Positions 1 through 9,245 of a stretch of 64,000 bases of DNA are shown here, piece after piece (the first letter of the stretch is position 1; each line of letters opens with the position of its first letter). Source of the DNA: Adineta vaga (taxonomy: Eukaryota > Rotifera). A program made the translations under genes and the position numbers. The stretch is from NCBI GenBank assembly GCA_021613535.1, contig CP075492.1, positions 19,964,001 to 20,028,000 of the forward strand, in the 5' to 3' direction. The notes under the pieces are model-generated. The model was not told the DNA's origin and did not search any database. It was given only the letters and a program-made list of their open reading frames with translations.

Positions 1-1182
1 AAAGATCCGTTGCACTTTACAATCCTGTAGCACATAGTTGGTAGATATGGTTTGCTGCTCCACTATGTCAATCATGAGTTGGTGATAAGCCTCAATATCA
101 TTGGTGAAATCATCCAGATAACGTTGCTCAAAAACAGACTTCTGCAGCTGACCATTCTGCTTATGACTGTGCAGTGAAGTTTGCACTTTGAGTTTGGTAA
201 CTATATCTGGATCGTAATTAATGGTGTGGTAACGAATTATGTCTTGGGTAAAGTGGGTGGCAATGCGTTCTACCTGCTGCTCGTATTCGTATCCTGTGAA
301 CAGACGGGATGCTTTTACGGTGCTACCTTTGTATTGCAGATAATTGAGACAGTCATTCTTCAGCTGATCAGCAGTGAGTGGCGTTTGGTTAAAAGGATTT
401 AAACTGATGGACCATGTACCGGTTGATATCAACACAAAAGTCATATTGAAGCTCACCAAATAGGGGATAAGTGCTGCCGAGCTGTCATGCAGCCCAACGC
501 CAACACAGCAAGTACTTCCTGGAAGCACTGAGGGCCACACGCTGTCTGCAGTTTGTAAAGGGGCCATTTTTGGCAGGATGTCTTCATCGTTTACCCATAA
601 GTGGTAATTATTAATGCTGAAATCCCAGAGTGCTGTATGACAGCCGATGCTGGTGAGATCGGCAACCATTTGACCGCTGAGGAGATAGCTCATGTATTGA
701 GGTAGGTGCAAGGCGTACTTGAGCTTTTTGAAAACTTCAGGTTGTTTGTATTTTAACCGGTAAAGTTGTAAACCCGAATTTAGACTACCTAAAATCGGCG
801 ACGCAGTTTTTTGGGCAAATTTGGCTTCGTCGCCATAGATATCGTAAAATTGTTTGCTCAGTTCAGACGGATAGGGCTTCAGATAATTATATAGCGGAGT
901 TAACGGCGTTCCATCTTCATCGACATAAACAAAACTAGCACCATAGGCAGAAAAATTTACCGCTTTTAGATCGAACTCTTTATGCTTGAAGATCTCGCGC
1001 AGCGAATCAAATACCCATAGGCGCAGGCTGTCAAGATTTTCGCATGGATAATCATCTTCGTCATGAGTTTCCGGAAAGCGAGCAGTCCGTTCAAAAGCTA
1101 TCTTGTAGTTGTCGTCAAATAGAAACAGCTTTTTATTGGTTTTACCTATATCAAAAATAGCTATAACAGGTTTTAGCGCCAT
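1..1182 (-). CDS. FGGY-family carbohydrate kinase, N-terminal part (runs off the window)
   Basis: An open frame of 394 codons begins with ATG at 1182 and stays open to base 1, so the C-terminus is missing. The start reads MALKPVIAIFDIGKTNKK, the phosphate-binding loop of the FGGY fold (ribonuclease H/actin-like ATPase). A second motif, ISTGTWSISLNPFN, about 250 residues on, marks the second half of the fold. Family members phosphorylate a sugar such as L-fuculose, rhamnulose or xylulose with ATP in the cytosol; the substrate cannot be read from the sequence. The wording of these motifs resembles what I know of Bacteroidetes sugar kinases. The gene has no intron and looks less AT-rich than its neighbours. 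Inference: horizontal acquisition from a bacterium. Contamination is the alternative, but typical bdelloid sequence follows on the same contig. Confidence 0.85.
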   Translation of the reverse strand, partial: MALKPVIAIFDIGKTNKKLFLFDDNYKIAFERTARFPETHDEDDYPCENLDSLRLWVFDSLREIFKHKEFDLKAVNFSAYGASFVYVDEDGTPLTPLYNYLKPYPSELSKQFYDIYGDEAKFAQKTASPILGSLNSGLQLYRLKYKQPEVFKKLKYALHLPQYMSYLLSGQMVADLTSIGCHTALWDFSINNYHLWVNDEDILPKMAPLQTADSVWPSVLPGSTCCVGVGLHDSSAALIPYLVSFNMTFVLISTGTWSISLNPFNQTPLTADQLKNDCLNYLQYKGSTVKASRLFTGYEYEQQVERIATHFTQDIIRYHTINYDPDIVTKLKVQTSLHSHKQNGQLQKSVFEQRYLDDFTNDIEAYHQLMIDIVEQQTISTNYVLQDCKVQRIF

Positions 1183-3612
1183 ACTTGGTAATCCGGTTAA
1201 TATTTGGTTTGGCCTGGCTCTGTTAACGCTCGAGCAAGTACTTCTTATTATGGGTCGGTAGAACCGCAAGATAAGGGATAGTCCAAAGTCGTTGTGCAAG
1301 GCGTCAGTCGAATATATAATCTGAAAAAGTGTCTTCATTGAAAGATAAAAGATATTATGCAGTGAAACGAGCGACTGACAACATGTAATATATACATCGA
1401 CACTCAGAGAAACCATATTGGAATCAGCGGTAGTGCGTTATAATTATCGCTGGTATTGATTAATCATTACTCAAAGCTATTCATAAGCAAAGGGTCCGAA
1501 AAATGTCCTAATGTTTGCAGCTTCTCCGTTCATAATATTACCACTACTCTAATTACCGAGTCGTTAACATTACTGAACATAATACAAAGAAGACATCTAG
1601 AATGATATGAATAGATAGAGGGAGTGGGTTCAGGGCTTCTGTTGATGAAAAATGTGATTTGCTGTGTGTGAGATGACGTTCTATGGTATATTGCAAGACT
1701 AAGCGGTTATTTTTCATATAACTCACTCTATCTCATCCTCTCTTTCGGCTCAGTCGAATACATTGTTATAGGGGGAGTCATTCATGCATTCAGTGATTTT
1801 GTAAGGGATGCAGTCATTTAAAACGTGAATACTTGTTCACTCTGTGTTCTTTTTCTGTGTGAGAAAAATCTTCTTTGTGAAATTTAATAAATGTTTATAT
1901 TCCATGATATTACACTCGGAAGTACTTACATGATAATATAAGAAAAGGAAATAAAGGTATTCCAGCTAGAAGCTATACAATTATGATAAGTATTAGTGCA
2001 CGCTTATAAAGAGATTGATGTAGTAAATAAAACCGAATATCCATGAGTATCGTGAAGAAGAAAGAAAAAAAGAGAAGAGGCATGCTGGTAAAAGGGTGCA
2101 GAGAGAAGAAGAAAATGTGATAAGCAAGTGAAGAGAAAAGGAAAAATAAAAACGAAAGAGAAATATATATGAGTGTGGATCAAGTGTCAAAGGTCAAAAG
2201 AACATTTTTTTAGAAAATGTTCGAAAAGTCAAAAGAATTCGATACGCGATGGATTCTAACGTCAAACAAGCAAGTTTCTAAAATTCTAGGCTTATTCAAT
2301 GGCACAGCCGTGTTTGATAATGGAACTTGGATCGATCATGTTTTTTCGTTCAAGAAATTCAGCCAAAAATTCTATAGTCGATTGTTTCTTTGACTCTGGT
2401 GAGGATCATACGAAAAAAAAGTTTGTATATGTATTTGAGAATGCCGATATTGGTCAAGAGAATATCGTTTAGGACTAGACATAGCTTAAAAAAGGCACGA
2501 TTATGGAACTCCCAAGAGGTTCTGAACGACTATATTATGGATGTATTCATAGCTTCTGAAAGGAGCAATTTCAATAAGCTTATATGGCTGTAAGATCTGT
2601 AAAAAATATTTGACTACACGACTGAAGACTACAGAGGCTATAAAAATATTTGAAACGTTAAAGTGCGAAGCCCTAGTTTATTTATAGGCATATATATATT
2701 AATGTCTAGTGTATGTATGTGCCTATTGGATTTTAGTTCAACCTTTGAAACAGTGTACCCTTAATAAGAAATGAAAGCCACATAGTATGTATGGATTTAC
2801 GCTGGTGCCATCAAAATGCCATGGTAGATGTATGAAGTCTATTAAACTGCTTCTTTTATTCAGTATGGAATAGATTAGCAGTGAGCAAGTGAATATATGG
2901 TGTAATGTGACATATCTTTTCATGACACTGGGCACAACGAAAGCTTTTAAAGCGCACTCACAGAAGGCATAATTTTGGCTGATTAATGAGAATTCAGTCG
3001 AAGGTCAAGCGAGTCAGTCTCGACGAGCGTTATTTTATTCTCATTTGCCCTTAAGATGAAAGTGCGAGGACACAACTAAAGAGTGCAAAATAAAAAGTTT
3101 GATAGAATTGATTGACATCGATTTATATTAATTCATTATCAACAGGAAGAATAAATCAAAATTGAAAGTCACTTATTTAAATAGAAATAAAATTGTCTGT
3201 CTTCTATTCAACAACTAATATATAGAATGCAATTCTTTAATTTAATTACCATTATGGAAAAAAACGTTGTATCAATTCAAAGTAAATAATATATATTTAA
3301 TTAGTTTCATCGATATTTCGTGCAAATGTCAAAAATATGTTTCATAATGTAAGAAATTTAGTTCAAGGTACAACAGTATTCATACTTTTCTTTTTATTAC
3401 AGTACTTCTCCCTAATAACGGCACTAAAATGAAACTTTATTTTGTTTTAAATTATGTTCATCTATTTTACGACCGATTTCAAACGACTTTATATTTGGGG
3501 AATGTGTGGATGACGCTCTTTCGAATGATATATTTCCAATCCATTTTCTCATATGGTTTCATGGAGATATCATCGGTCTACGGTCATGATGTCTTGCTGT
3601 CGTTATTATGTA
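1183..3612. other. long intergenic stretch without a convincing gene
   Basis: Between the sugar kinase start and the 5' end of the mariner element I see no supported gene. The short frames in the region lack domain features and biased composition. The only protein-like piece is the frame-broken segment at 2217-2472. No tandem repeat or RNA gene was recognised. Confidence 0.5.
2217..2472 (+). pseudogene. possible frame-broken gene remnant, unrecognised
   Basis: Frame 1 from ATG at 2217 reads about 58 sensible residues, including GLFNGTAVFDNGTWIDHVF, and stops at a TGA near 2390. The neighbouring frame then continues with FDSGEDHTKKKFVYVFENA to a stop at 2470. Joining the two needs a one-base shift and no splice signals are present. 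The residue composition looks protein-like but I recognise no family. A chance open frame remains possible. Confidence 0.25.
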
Positions 3613-4908
3613 ACGGGTGGCCCATAAAGAATGATAGTCTTAGTATTTTTTGGGTATTTCTTCCATTTTTCATTGGATTGGTTTAATTTTTTTTTCGAAC
3701 GAATCGCCGTTCGATCCTCTACAAAACTGGGTATTTATTATTGTGTTCGATTAAATTGATTTCATTTAAGCAAATGAAAAGTAAAGATTTACAAAAGCTC
3801 GTACTTTCAAAGTATAAAAATGGTGATGGACCAAAAAAGATTTTTCAAGATCTCGCCGGTGTCATCAGTCTTCCGACGATCGGAAGGTGGTGCAAAAGCA
3901 TCCGTGAAACCGGTTGCATCAATTTATCAAGATCATTCGGTCGCCCAAAAACCATTCGAACGAAAGCGGCAATTCAAAAGGTGAAACATCGATGGGAAAA
4001 GGGAAAGTCTGTTTCCTCTCGAAAACTGGCTCGTGAATTGGGTATTTCTCGAACGAGTGTTCAGAGAATATTCAAAAATGATCTAGGACTCCATGCCTAT
4101 AAAAGACGAAATGAACCAATGCTCACTGATGAGCATAAAGAAAAAAGAATCCAATTTGCTAATTGGACACGAATAAACTTCCGAAAAGAAGACACGATGA
4201 AAATTCTGTTTTCTGATGAGAAGATGTTCGACATTGATGGAGTATATAACTCTCAAAATGATCGAATATGGGCGGCTAATCGTGCAAAAGCTGATATCAA
4301 AGGTGGTATTCGGCAAAAACGCAAATTTCCGCAAAAAGTTATGGTTTGGCTGGGGGTTTGTTCTAAAGGGGTATCGCCTTTAGTGGTTTTCGAGAAAGGA
4401 ACAGTCGATCATGATCGATACATCAAGGAAGTGCTTCCAGTCGCTCTCAAGTTTGCTAATGACATGTTTGGAAACAACTGGACCTTTCAACAAGATGGTG
4501 CAAAGCCACACACTCATACAAAATCACAAGAATGGTGCGCCAAGCACTTTCCTTCGTTTATTGACAAGAATCATTGGCCTCCAAATAGTCCAGACCTGAA
4601 CCCATTGGACTACAGCATCTGGAACGAATTTTCTCAACTGATCGAGTGGGATGTAGTATCATCTAAAAGAACATTAATCTCTGCTCTAAAACGTGCTGTT
4701 CGTAAAATTTCACCAGATGTTGTTTTTGAAAGTTGTTCATCTTGGACTAATCGATTGCATCGATTGTCTCAAGACAAGGGAAATTATATAAGATAATCAA
4801 AATGCCTATTTTTGTAGAGAATTGATTAGTGATTCTTGTAAAAAAAAATTAGATCGATGGAGTGAAAAATGGAATGGATATTCAAGAAATACTAAGACTA
4901 TCATTCTT
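3613..4908 (+). mobile_element. Tc1/mariner-superfamily element with truncated 3' end
   Basis: The left inverted repeat starts right after a TA at 3611-3612 and begins AACGGGTGGCCCATAAAG, the usual style of Tc1/mariner ends. Its inner part (AAGAATGATAGTCTTAG and on to CCATTTTTCA) is repeated inverted at about 4862-4908 with few mismatches. The outermost 16 or so bases of the right end are absent; the sequence switches at CATTC-TT into TTGAGGGTGGG, the left arm of a telomere-like hairpin. The expected right terminus does not resume after the hairpin, so this is a breakpoint and not a simple insertion. The element can probably no longer be mobilised in cis. Confidence 0.8.
3774..4796 (+). CDS. 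Tc1/mariner transposase, DD37D type
   Basis: The 340-residue protein starts at the first ATG (3774); upstream codons in frame have no ATG. The N-terminal 110 residues form paired helix-turn-helix DNA-binding regions (KKIFQDLAGVISLPTIGRW; VSSRKLARELGISRTSVQRI). The catalytic triad is D in LFSDEKMFD, D in FQQDGAKPHTH, and D in SPDLNPLDYSIW. I count 37 residues between the second and third acidic residues, so DD37D. Known role of the family: cut-and-paste transposition into TA sites. The frame is intact, but the right inverted repeat is truncated, so the enzyme would have to act in trans. Confidence 0.88.
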   Translation: MKSKDLQKLVLSKYKNGDGPKKIFQDLAGVISLPTIGRWCKSIRETGCINLSRSFGRPKTIRTKAAIQKVKHRWEKGKSVSSRKLARELGISRTSVQRIFKNDLGLHAYKRRNEPMLTDEHKEKRIQFANWTRINFRKEDTMKILFSDEKMFDIDGVYNSQNDRIWAANRAKADIKGGIRQKRKFPQKVMVWLGVCSKGVSPLVVFEKGTVDHDRYIKEVLPVALKFANDMFGNNWTFQQDGAKPHTHTKSQEWCAKHFPSFIDKNHWPPNSPDLNPLDYSIWNEFSQLIEWDVVSSKRTLISALKRAVRKISPDVVFESCSSWTNRLHRLSQDKGNYIR

Positions 4909-5068
4909 GAGGGTGGGTGTGGGTGTAAGTGTAGGTGTGAGATGGGTATACATGAAGAAAGCAGCAACATCTACATCCACCGACACCCTCAAAGTCAGCT
5001 TTTTCTCATTCAGTTTTTTATCATCCTCACCGATACCCACACCCTCAAGTCTCGCTTTTTGCCCCTTG
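4907..5068. repeat. telomere-like hairpin joined to a CAAGGGG-type end
   Basis: The left arm begins TTGAGGGTGGGTGTGGG at 4907. A first right arm ends CACCCTCAA at 4992, and a second C-rich arm ends ACCCACACCCTCAAG near 5048. It is followed directly by the transposon-like terminus CTCGCTTTTTGCCCCTTG, ending at 5068. So the two dispersed repeat types of this window are fused here. The left border coincides with the broken inverted repeat of the mariner element. Confidence 0.75.
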
Positions 5069-5227
5069 TTTTTTTGTCATAGTTATCGAATCTTTGAATA
5101 AAAACACAAAAACAAAATTTCAACGGTTAAAAGAAATGTTTACTACAACTTTTGTTTGAAATCTAAAGATCATAGTTTATGAAGATTTGGGAATGAAGTT
5201 TCGACTATGTTGAATCGTCTGATAATG

Positions 5228-6450
5228 CTAATTAAATGATGATCTTGTTTCTGAAGATGTGAGCATGTCTGAGTATCAGTTCACTCTGCATATATTTTTC
5301 TCGTATTCTTTTTTTTTAAATTCAGTAACATCAAAAAGCAACACAACGTTCGATGTAATAATGATCGATTCTATATTAGAATTAAAATCAGTATACACGG
5401 TTCTTCAGTAAAAAAATACTATTACAGTAAAGACTTTGAAGATATCTGAAAAGAGAATTTTTTTTAATCTTTATTTTCTGTTGCATATTTCTTTGTCCAT
5501 TCATTTGCTATTTGATCAAATATTTGTCGATCTGTTCGATAGAGTTTCAGAGCTTCTTTATTTAGACCATGTTCTGGATTTGGATCTGCTAGTAATGAAC
5601 ATAATGAGATTAGAAGACCTCGTATAGTCAATGCTGGTGACCATTGACTATGTAAAATATCTAAACAAATTTCTCCATTTGAACTAATATTTGGATGAAA
5701 TATCTGTGTAATAAATCGTACAGTTGGTGGTTTGAAAGGAAATTCAAATGGAAAATCAATAATTAAATGAAATTTGCCTCGTGAATATGGAGTATCATCT
5801 GGTCCTTCTATCCAACCGATCCAATGAAGCATATTTTTTATTGGATCTTCTGGTTCTGCGTAACATAATGGAGCTGGATTTTTCTGTAATTCATTATAAT
5901 GAATAATAAGACGTTTTGTAAAAGACATTTGTATGGCAAAAGAGAATAATCTAAAAAGCAAAATCTTGTTCGAAACAATTCGGATCAGAGTTAAAATTTT
6001 GTTCTTCTCTTCAATGCCAAAACAGATTGTTCACAACAATATAAATGGTCGCATTCTCTTTATATATGAATGTTGTTGGAAAAAACCAAGGTAGTTACGT
6101 CGGAGGTGGATGCACTGAAATTTGTTATTCATGTCAAGATGAAATGTTGTGATAATAACGTAAAAATAACATTTACATAGTGATTTATCTTGGAAACAAA
6201 AACACCATAAATGGAAATATTACTCATTACAAAATGTCATCAAATTTCTACTATTCCTATTTGTTGTAAATGAGTGATCTTATGAGGTAACATAATGTTT
6301 TTATGGAAAGAACCAACATTATACTCACACAACGAGTAAGAATGTTATGATTTTAATAACATATATTTCGACGATGTTATGTTATGAATCATTATATGTC
6401 GAAAATATCGGAAGAGAAAAAAATCAGAAATCATTATTAGTTATTTTATC
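5228..6450. repeat. segmental duplication, copy 1
   Basis: About 1.22 kb beginning CTAATTAAATGATGATC is repeated in the same orientation at 13355-14598, with only scattered substitutions and one insertion of about 21 bases in copy 2 near 13541-13565. The unit carries one complete minus-strand E2 gene and about 500 bp of upstream sequence. Similarity ends at TTTTATC on the right. The copies are 8.1 kb apart in direct orientation. Confidence 0.93.
5464..5928 (-). CDS. E2 ubiquitin-conjugating enzyme (copy 1)
   Basis: A 154-residue UBC-fold protein starting MSFTKRL; an 11-residue upstream frame extension lacks an ATG. It has the HPN motif at about 78-80 and the active-site Cys88 in NGEICLDIL. 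The FPF...YPF-like stretch FEFPFKPPTVRF and the C-terminal helices are present, so all parts of a class I E2 close to the UBE2D group are there. Known role: accepts ubiquitin from E1 as a Cys thioester and passes it on with an E3 in the cytosol or nucleus. It is intronless and differs from the copy at 13612-14076 by one residue (Ser82 here, Gly82 there). An AAAATACT/TATTAG-rich region follows the stop; no clear polyadenylation signal was assigned. Confidence 0.9.
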   Translation of the reverse strand: MSFTKRLIIHYNELQKNPAPLCYAEPEDPIKNMLHWIGWIEGPDDTPYSRGKFHLIIDFPFEFPFKPPTVRFITQIFHPNISSNGEICLDILHSQWSPALTIRGLLISLCSLLADPNPEHGLNKEALKLYRTDRQIFDQIANEWTKKYATENKD

Positions 6451-7071
6451 AGTATAACTGTCAATACTTTCGAAGAAAATCGAAAAAATATTCTTTTATA
6501 GCTACCATAACGTTTTTAGTATTAGTAACAAGTATATTTGTCATAAAAATAATAGGTGATAATATAGATATATTCTGTTGAAGTGATTCACTCAAGGGAG
6601 AAAAGGCAATATTTTCGTAAATCGAAGTATCGTGGAAGTAGGGAATTCTCGCTTTTCTCCCCTTGTATCATTATAATTATAGAACTCACTTGAAAATTCT
6701 ATATCTGTGCTTGTTAGATGTCTCATTATGTATATCAGTGATTAGTAATTTCAGATCTATCAATCAAAAAAAATATCTTTTCGTGTAGTTATAGAAAATT
6801 ATTAATATAGTTCACAAACAGATATTAACTGGGACATAAATTATCATCTCTATCCTAGTCGTAAATCTACTTTATACCCGCTACATCTTTATTCTGAGAA
6901 CATAACTTCACAATATGTTTTGTTCGTTCAAACGACAATAGAACATAATCATTCCATTGCTAGTTTTTTGTATAATATTTGATGGTAATTTTCTTTTTTT
7001 TATTGATTTATAGAAATAATGCGAACAACGCGGATGTTCTTCTTATATTTTTTTCTTCTCAACCAACAAAA
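6451..7071. other. AT-rich intergenic stretch holding one mini-element
   Basis: No gene is supported between the duplicated block and the broken coiled-coil gene. The only structure seen is the 73-bp CAAGGG-ended element at 6593-6665. Confidence 0.5.
6593..6665. mobile_element. 73-bp mini-element with CAAGGG...CCCCTTG ends
   Basis: The left end is CAAGGGAGAAAAGGC and the right end, read inverted, is CAAGGGGAGAAAAGCGAG. That is an imperfect terminal inverted repeat of about 15 bp around a 40-bp core containing GAAGTATCGTGGAAGTAGG. The same ends occur at 16366-16460, 20941, 40961-41248, 41576-47920 and 53840. No target duplication is obvious here. It is too short to encode anything and would be a deletion derivative moved in trans. 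Confidence 0.6.
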
Positions 7072-8178
7072 ATGTACGTTGACATAAATTCTTTTTCGGC
7101 ACAAATAGAAGAATTACAAAGAAATATTTGCAATTCCCAAAGAACACATGAACATCGATGTATTGATATTCAAAATGTGACTATATTAGTCTGATTGAAT
7201 AACTATATTACTTCAATCTGTGCAACTAGGAAAATAAGAACTCAACAATGTAAACAAAATGAGATTAGTAGAATCAAAAACAAGGCTAGATCAACTTGAT
7301 TCATCTTTTATGTATACAAAACTTATGAAAGAAACTCTACTAACCATATCGAATTCGAAGAATAACATGTGAAAGAATTACAAAATGTCGAAGAATTGGT
7401 ATAAGAACATTGCAGATCTTCATCAACAAATCGAACAATTATATAAACAACAATTTCATAGTTTATCGTGATCAAGGATTATCAAAGAGAAAAATGAAGA
7501 AATCGATAGGTGTATCAATGTCATTCAAGAACGTTTTCTCTATTAACAAAGATCATGATGTATTCCTCTTCTTCACCGAAAGTAATCTAGATGATTCAGA
7601 TTTGAGGGTGGGTGTGGGTGTAGACGATAGACTCACACCCACACCCACACCCACCCTATAGAAAGAAAGAAAGAATCAAATGATATAGAATTACATTGAA
7701 TTTTTCATTCACCATCTGCTTTTTCTTCATTGGACAAAGCAACACTTTCAGAACGTGTAACAACTTTATATAGAGATCATAGCATTTTATGTTATCGTTC
7801 TTTTTATACCTGTGGAAAGTGATTTATTTTTTGTTGGTGGTAAATCAACAGATAAATTTATTCGAATAATTGTTCAACATCTTGCCAAACAATTTCCAAA
7901 TGATAAAAGAAAAAAATCATTCTCAGCAAAATATGAAAATGCCATATCATCATTTATTAAAGATAAAGGTTATGATTGGGAAATAAGAAATATAAAATTG
8001 ATTTTGTTTTATTCTTAAGGTACATGTTGAAGAAGTATCATCAGATTTATGGCGAGAGAATAGTCTTATTCCACCAATAAAATATCTTGAAATCGAAAAC
8101 GAATGGGCACGAATTAATAAACCAATACCATATTCTTATGAAAATAACTATTGGTTAACATTGTTGAACAATTTCTAA
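7072..8178 (+). pseudogene. decayed coiled-coil gene, unrecognised
   Basis: From ATG 7072 the reading MYVDINSFSAQIEELQ continues into heptad-like stretches (QIEELQRNI; later LHQQIEQLYKQQF and KEKNEEIDRCINVIQERF), spread over several frames and broken by stops. The better-kept 3' part (VGGKSTDKFIRIIVQHL, 7812 onward) is joined to the segment before it only by a frameshift around 7812. A last exon-like piece after TTCTTAAG (about 8021) reads VHVEEVSSDLWRENSL and ends at 8178. A telomere-like hairpin (7602-7660) sits inside the gene body. No family was recognised; the coiled coil suggests a structural or adaptor protein. Confidence 0.45.
7602..7660. repeat. telomere-like hairpin
   Basis: The left arm TTGAGGGTGGGTGTGGGTG and the right arm (CACCCA)n ending CACCCT pair almost perfectly around an 11-base spacer. 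It lies inside the decayed coiled-coil gene. Confidence 0.88.
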
Positions 8179-8495
8179 TAAAAACGGAGAAAAAAAAAAG
8201 AAATGAATTTGATTGATATTTTTTATTAACTTCAATAATTTTCATGATTTTTATCATATAGAATGTTCTGAAAGTCATAAAAATTAAAAAGAATCTGAAT
8301 CAATCATTTTCTTTTTCATTTACATTATACGATTGACTGATCATGAAGAATATATTTTCATAGAGATATTTTTCTTTCTTTCCTTTCACACGTGAATTGA
8401 AAGATAATAATCATCATGACCAAGCAAAAATAATGTACATGACTATATAAATAGGTTTGAATTCGTTGATATATACACGTACATAGAAATTCAAT

Positions 8496-9245
8496 ATGGG
8501 TAAACTCGATGGGAAAATTGCTTTAATTACTGGTGGATCAGAAGGGATTGGTTTAGCAACTGCTCAAGAATTTGTTGCAGAAGGTGCTTATGTATTTATA
8601 ACTGGTCGTCAAAAAGAAAAACTTGATTCAGCAGTAAAACAAATTGGTCAAAATATTTCGGGAATTCAAGCTGATTCATCGAAATTCGATGATCTTGATA
8701 ATGTTTATAAAATAATTAAAGAAGAAAAAGGTCATTTAGATATACTCTTTGCTAATGCTGGTATTGGTGGAACAATGGGTTTAGATTCAATAACAGAAAA
8801 ATTTTATGATGATATATTTAATATTAATGTTAAAGGTGTTCTTTTTACTGTACAAAAAGCTTTACCTATTTTAAAAGATGGTTCATCTATTATACTTAAT
8901 GCATCAGTTGTTTCAATTAAAGGATCAGCAGCAGGAAGTATCTATTATTCAAGTAAAGCAGCAGTTCGTTCTTTTGCACGTTGTTGGTGTGTAGATTTAA
9001 AAGATCGAAAAATTCGTGTTAATGCTGTTAGTCCAGGTCCTATTGAAACACCTTTTTTTGATAAAATAACTAATACAAAACAAATTTCACAAGGCATCAT
9101 CGACAAACTGGCAGCAGGCACTGTTATGGGTCGAGCAGGTCAACCAATTGAAATTGCTAAAGCTGTTCTATTTTTAGCATCAGATGATAGTTCATATATT
9201 ACTGGTATTGAACTTTTTGTTGATGGTGGTTCTGGACAAATTTAA
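8496..9245 (+). CDS. classical short-chain dehydrogenase/reductase (SDR)
   Basis: A 249-residue single-exon protein of normal SDR length. Near the N-terminus is the cofactor motif TGGSEGIG (TGxxxGIG). NAGIGG follows near residue 88, the catalytic Ser region is ILNASVVS, and the Tyr/Lys pair is in YYSSK (YxxxK). The closing motif LFVDGG is typical of the FabG/glucose-1-dehydrogenase branch. Known role: NAD(P)-dependent oxidation or reduction of an alcohol or keto group; the substrate is not readable. It has no introns and its closest style is that of bacterial SDRs, so horizontal origin is plausible but unproven. A TATAAATA-like stretch lies at about 8445-8453 and AATAAA-type signals follow the stop at 9276-9290. 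Confidence 0.88.
   Translation: MGKLDGKIALITGGSEGIGLATAQEFVAEGAYVFITGRQKEKLDSAVKQIGQNISGIQADSSKFDDLDNVYKIIKEEKGHLDILFANAGIGGTMGLDSITEKFYDDIFNINVKGVLFTVQKALPILKDGSSIILNASVVSIKGSAAGSIYYSSKAAVRSFARCWCVDLKDRKIRVNAVSPGPIETPFFDKITNTKQISQGIIDKLAAGTVMGRAGQPIEIAKAVLFLASDDSSYITGIELFVDGGSGQI

Noticed and set aside
1993-2190. Minus-strand short frame as a gene
   Set aside because: Ser/Phe/Leu-rich translation of purine-rich DNA without domain, splice or start evidence.
4083-4334. Minus-strand frame inside the mariner transposase
   Set aside because: Shadow of the strong plus-strand transposase frame.
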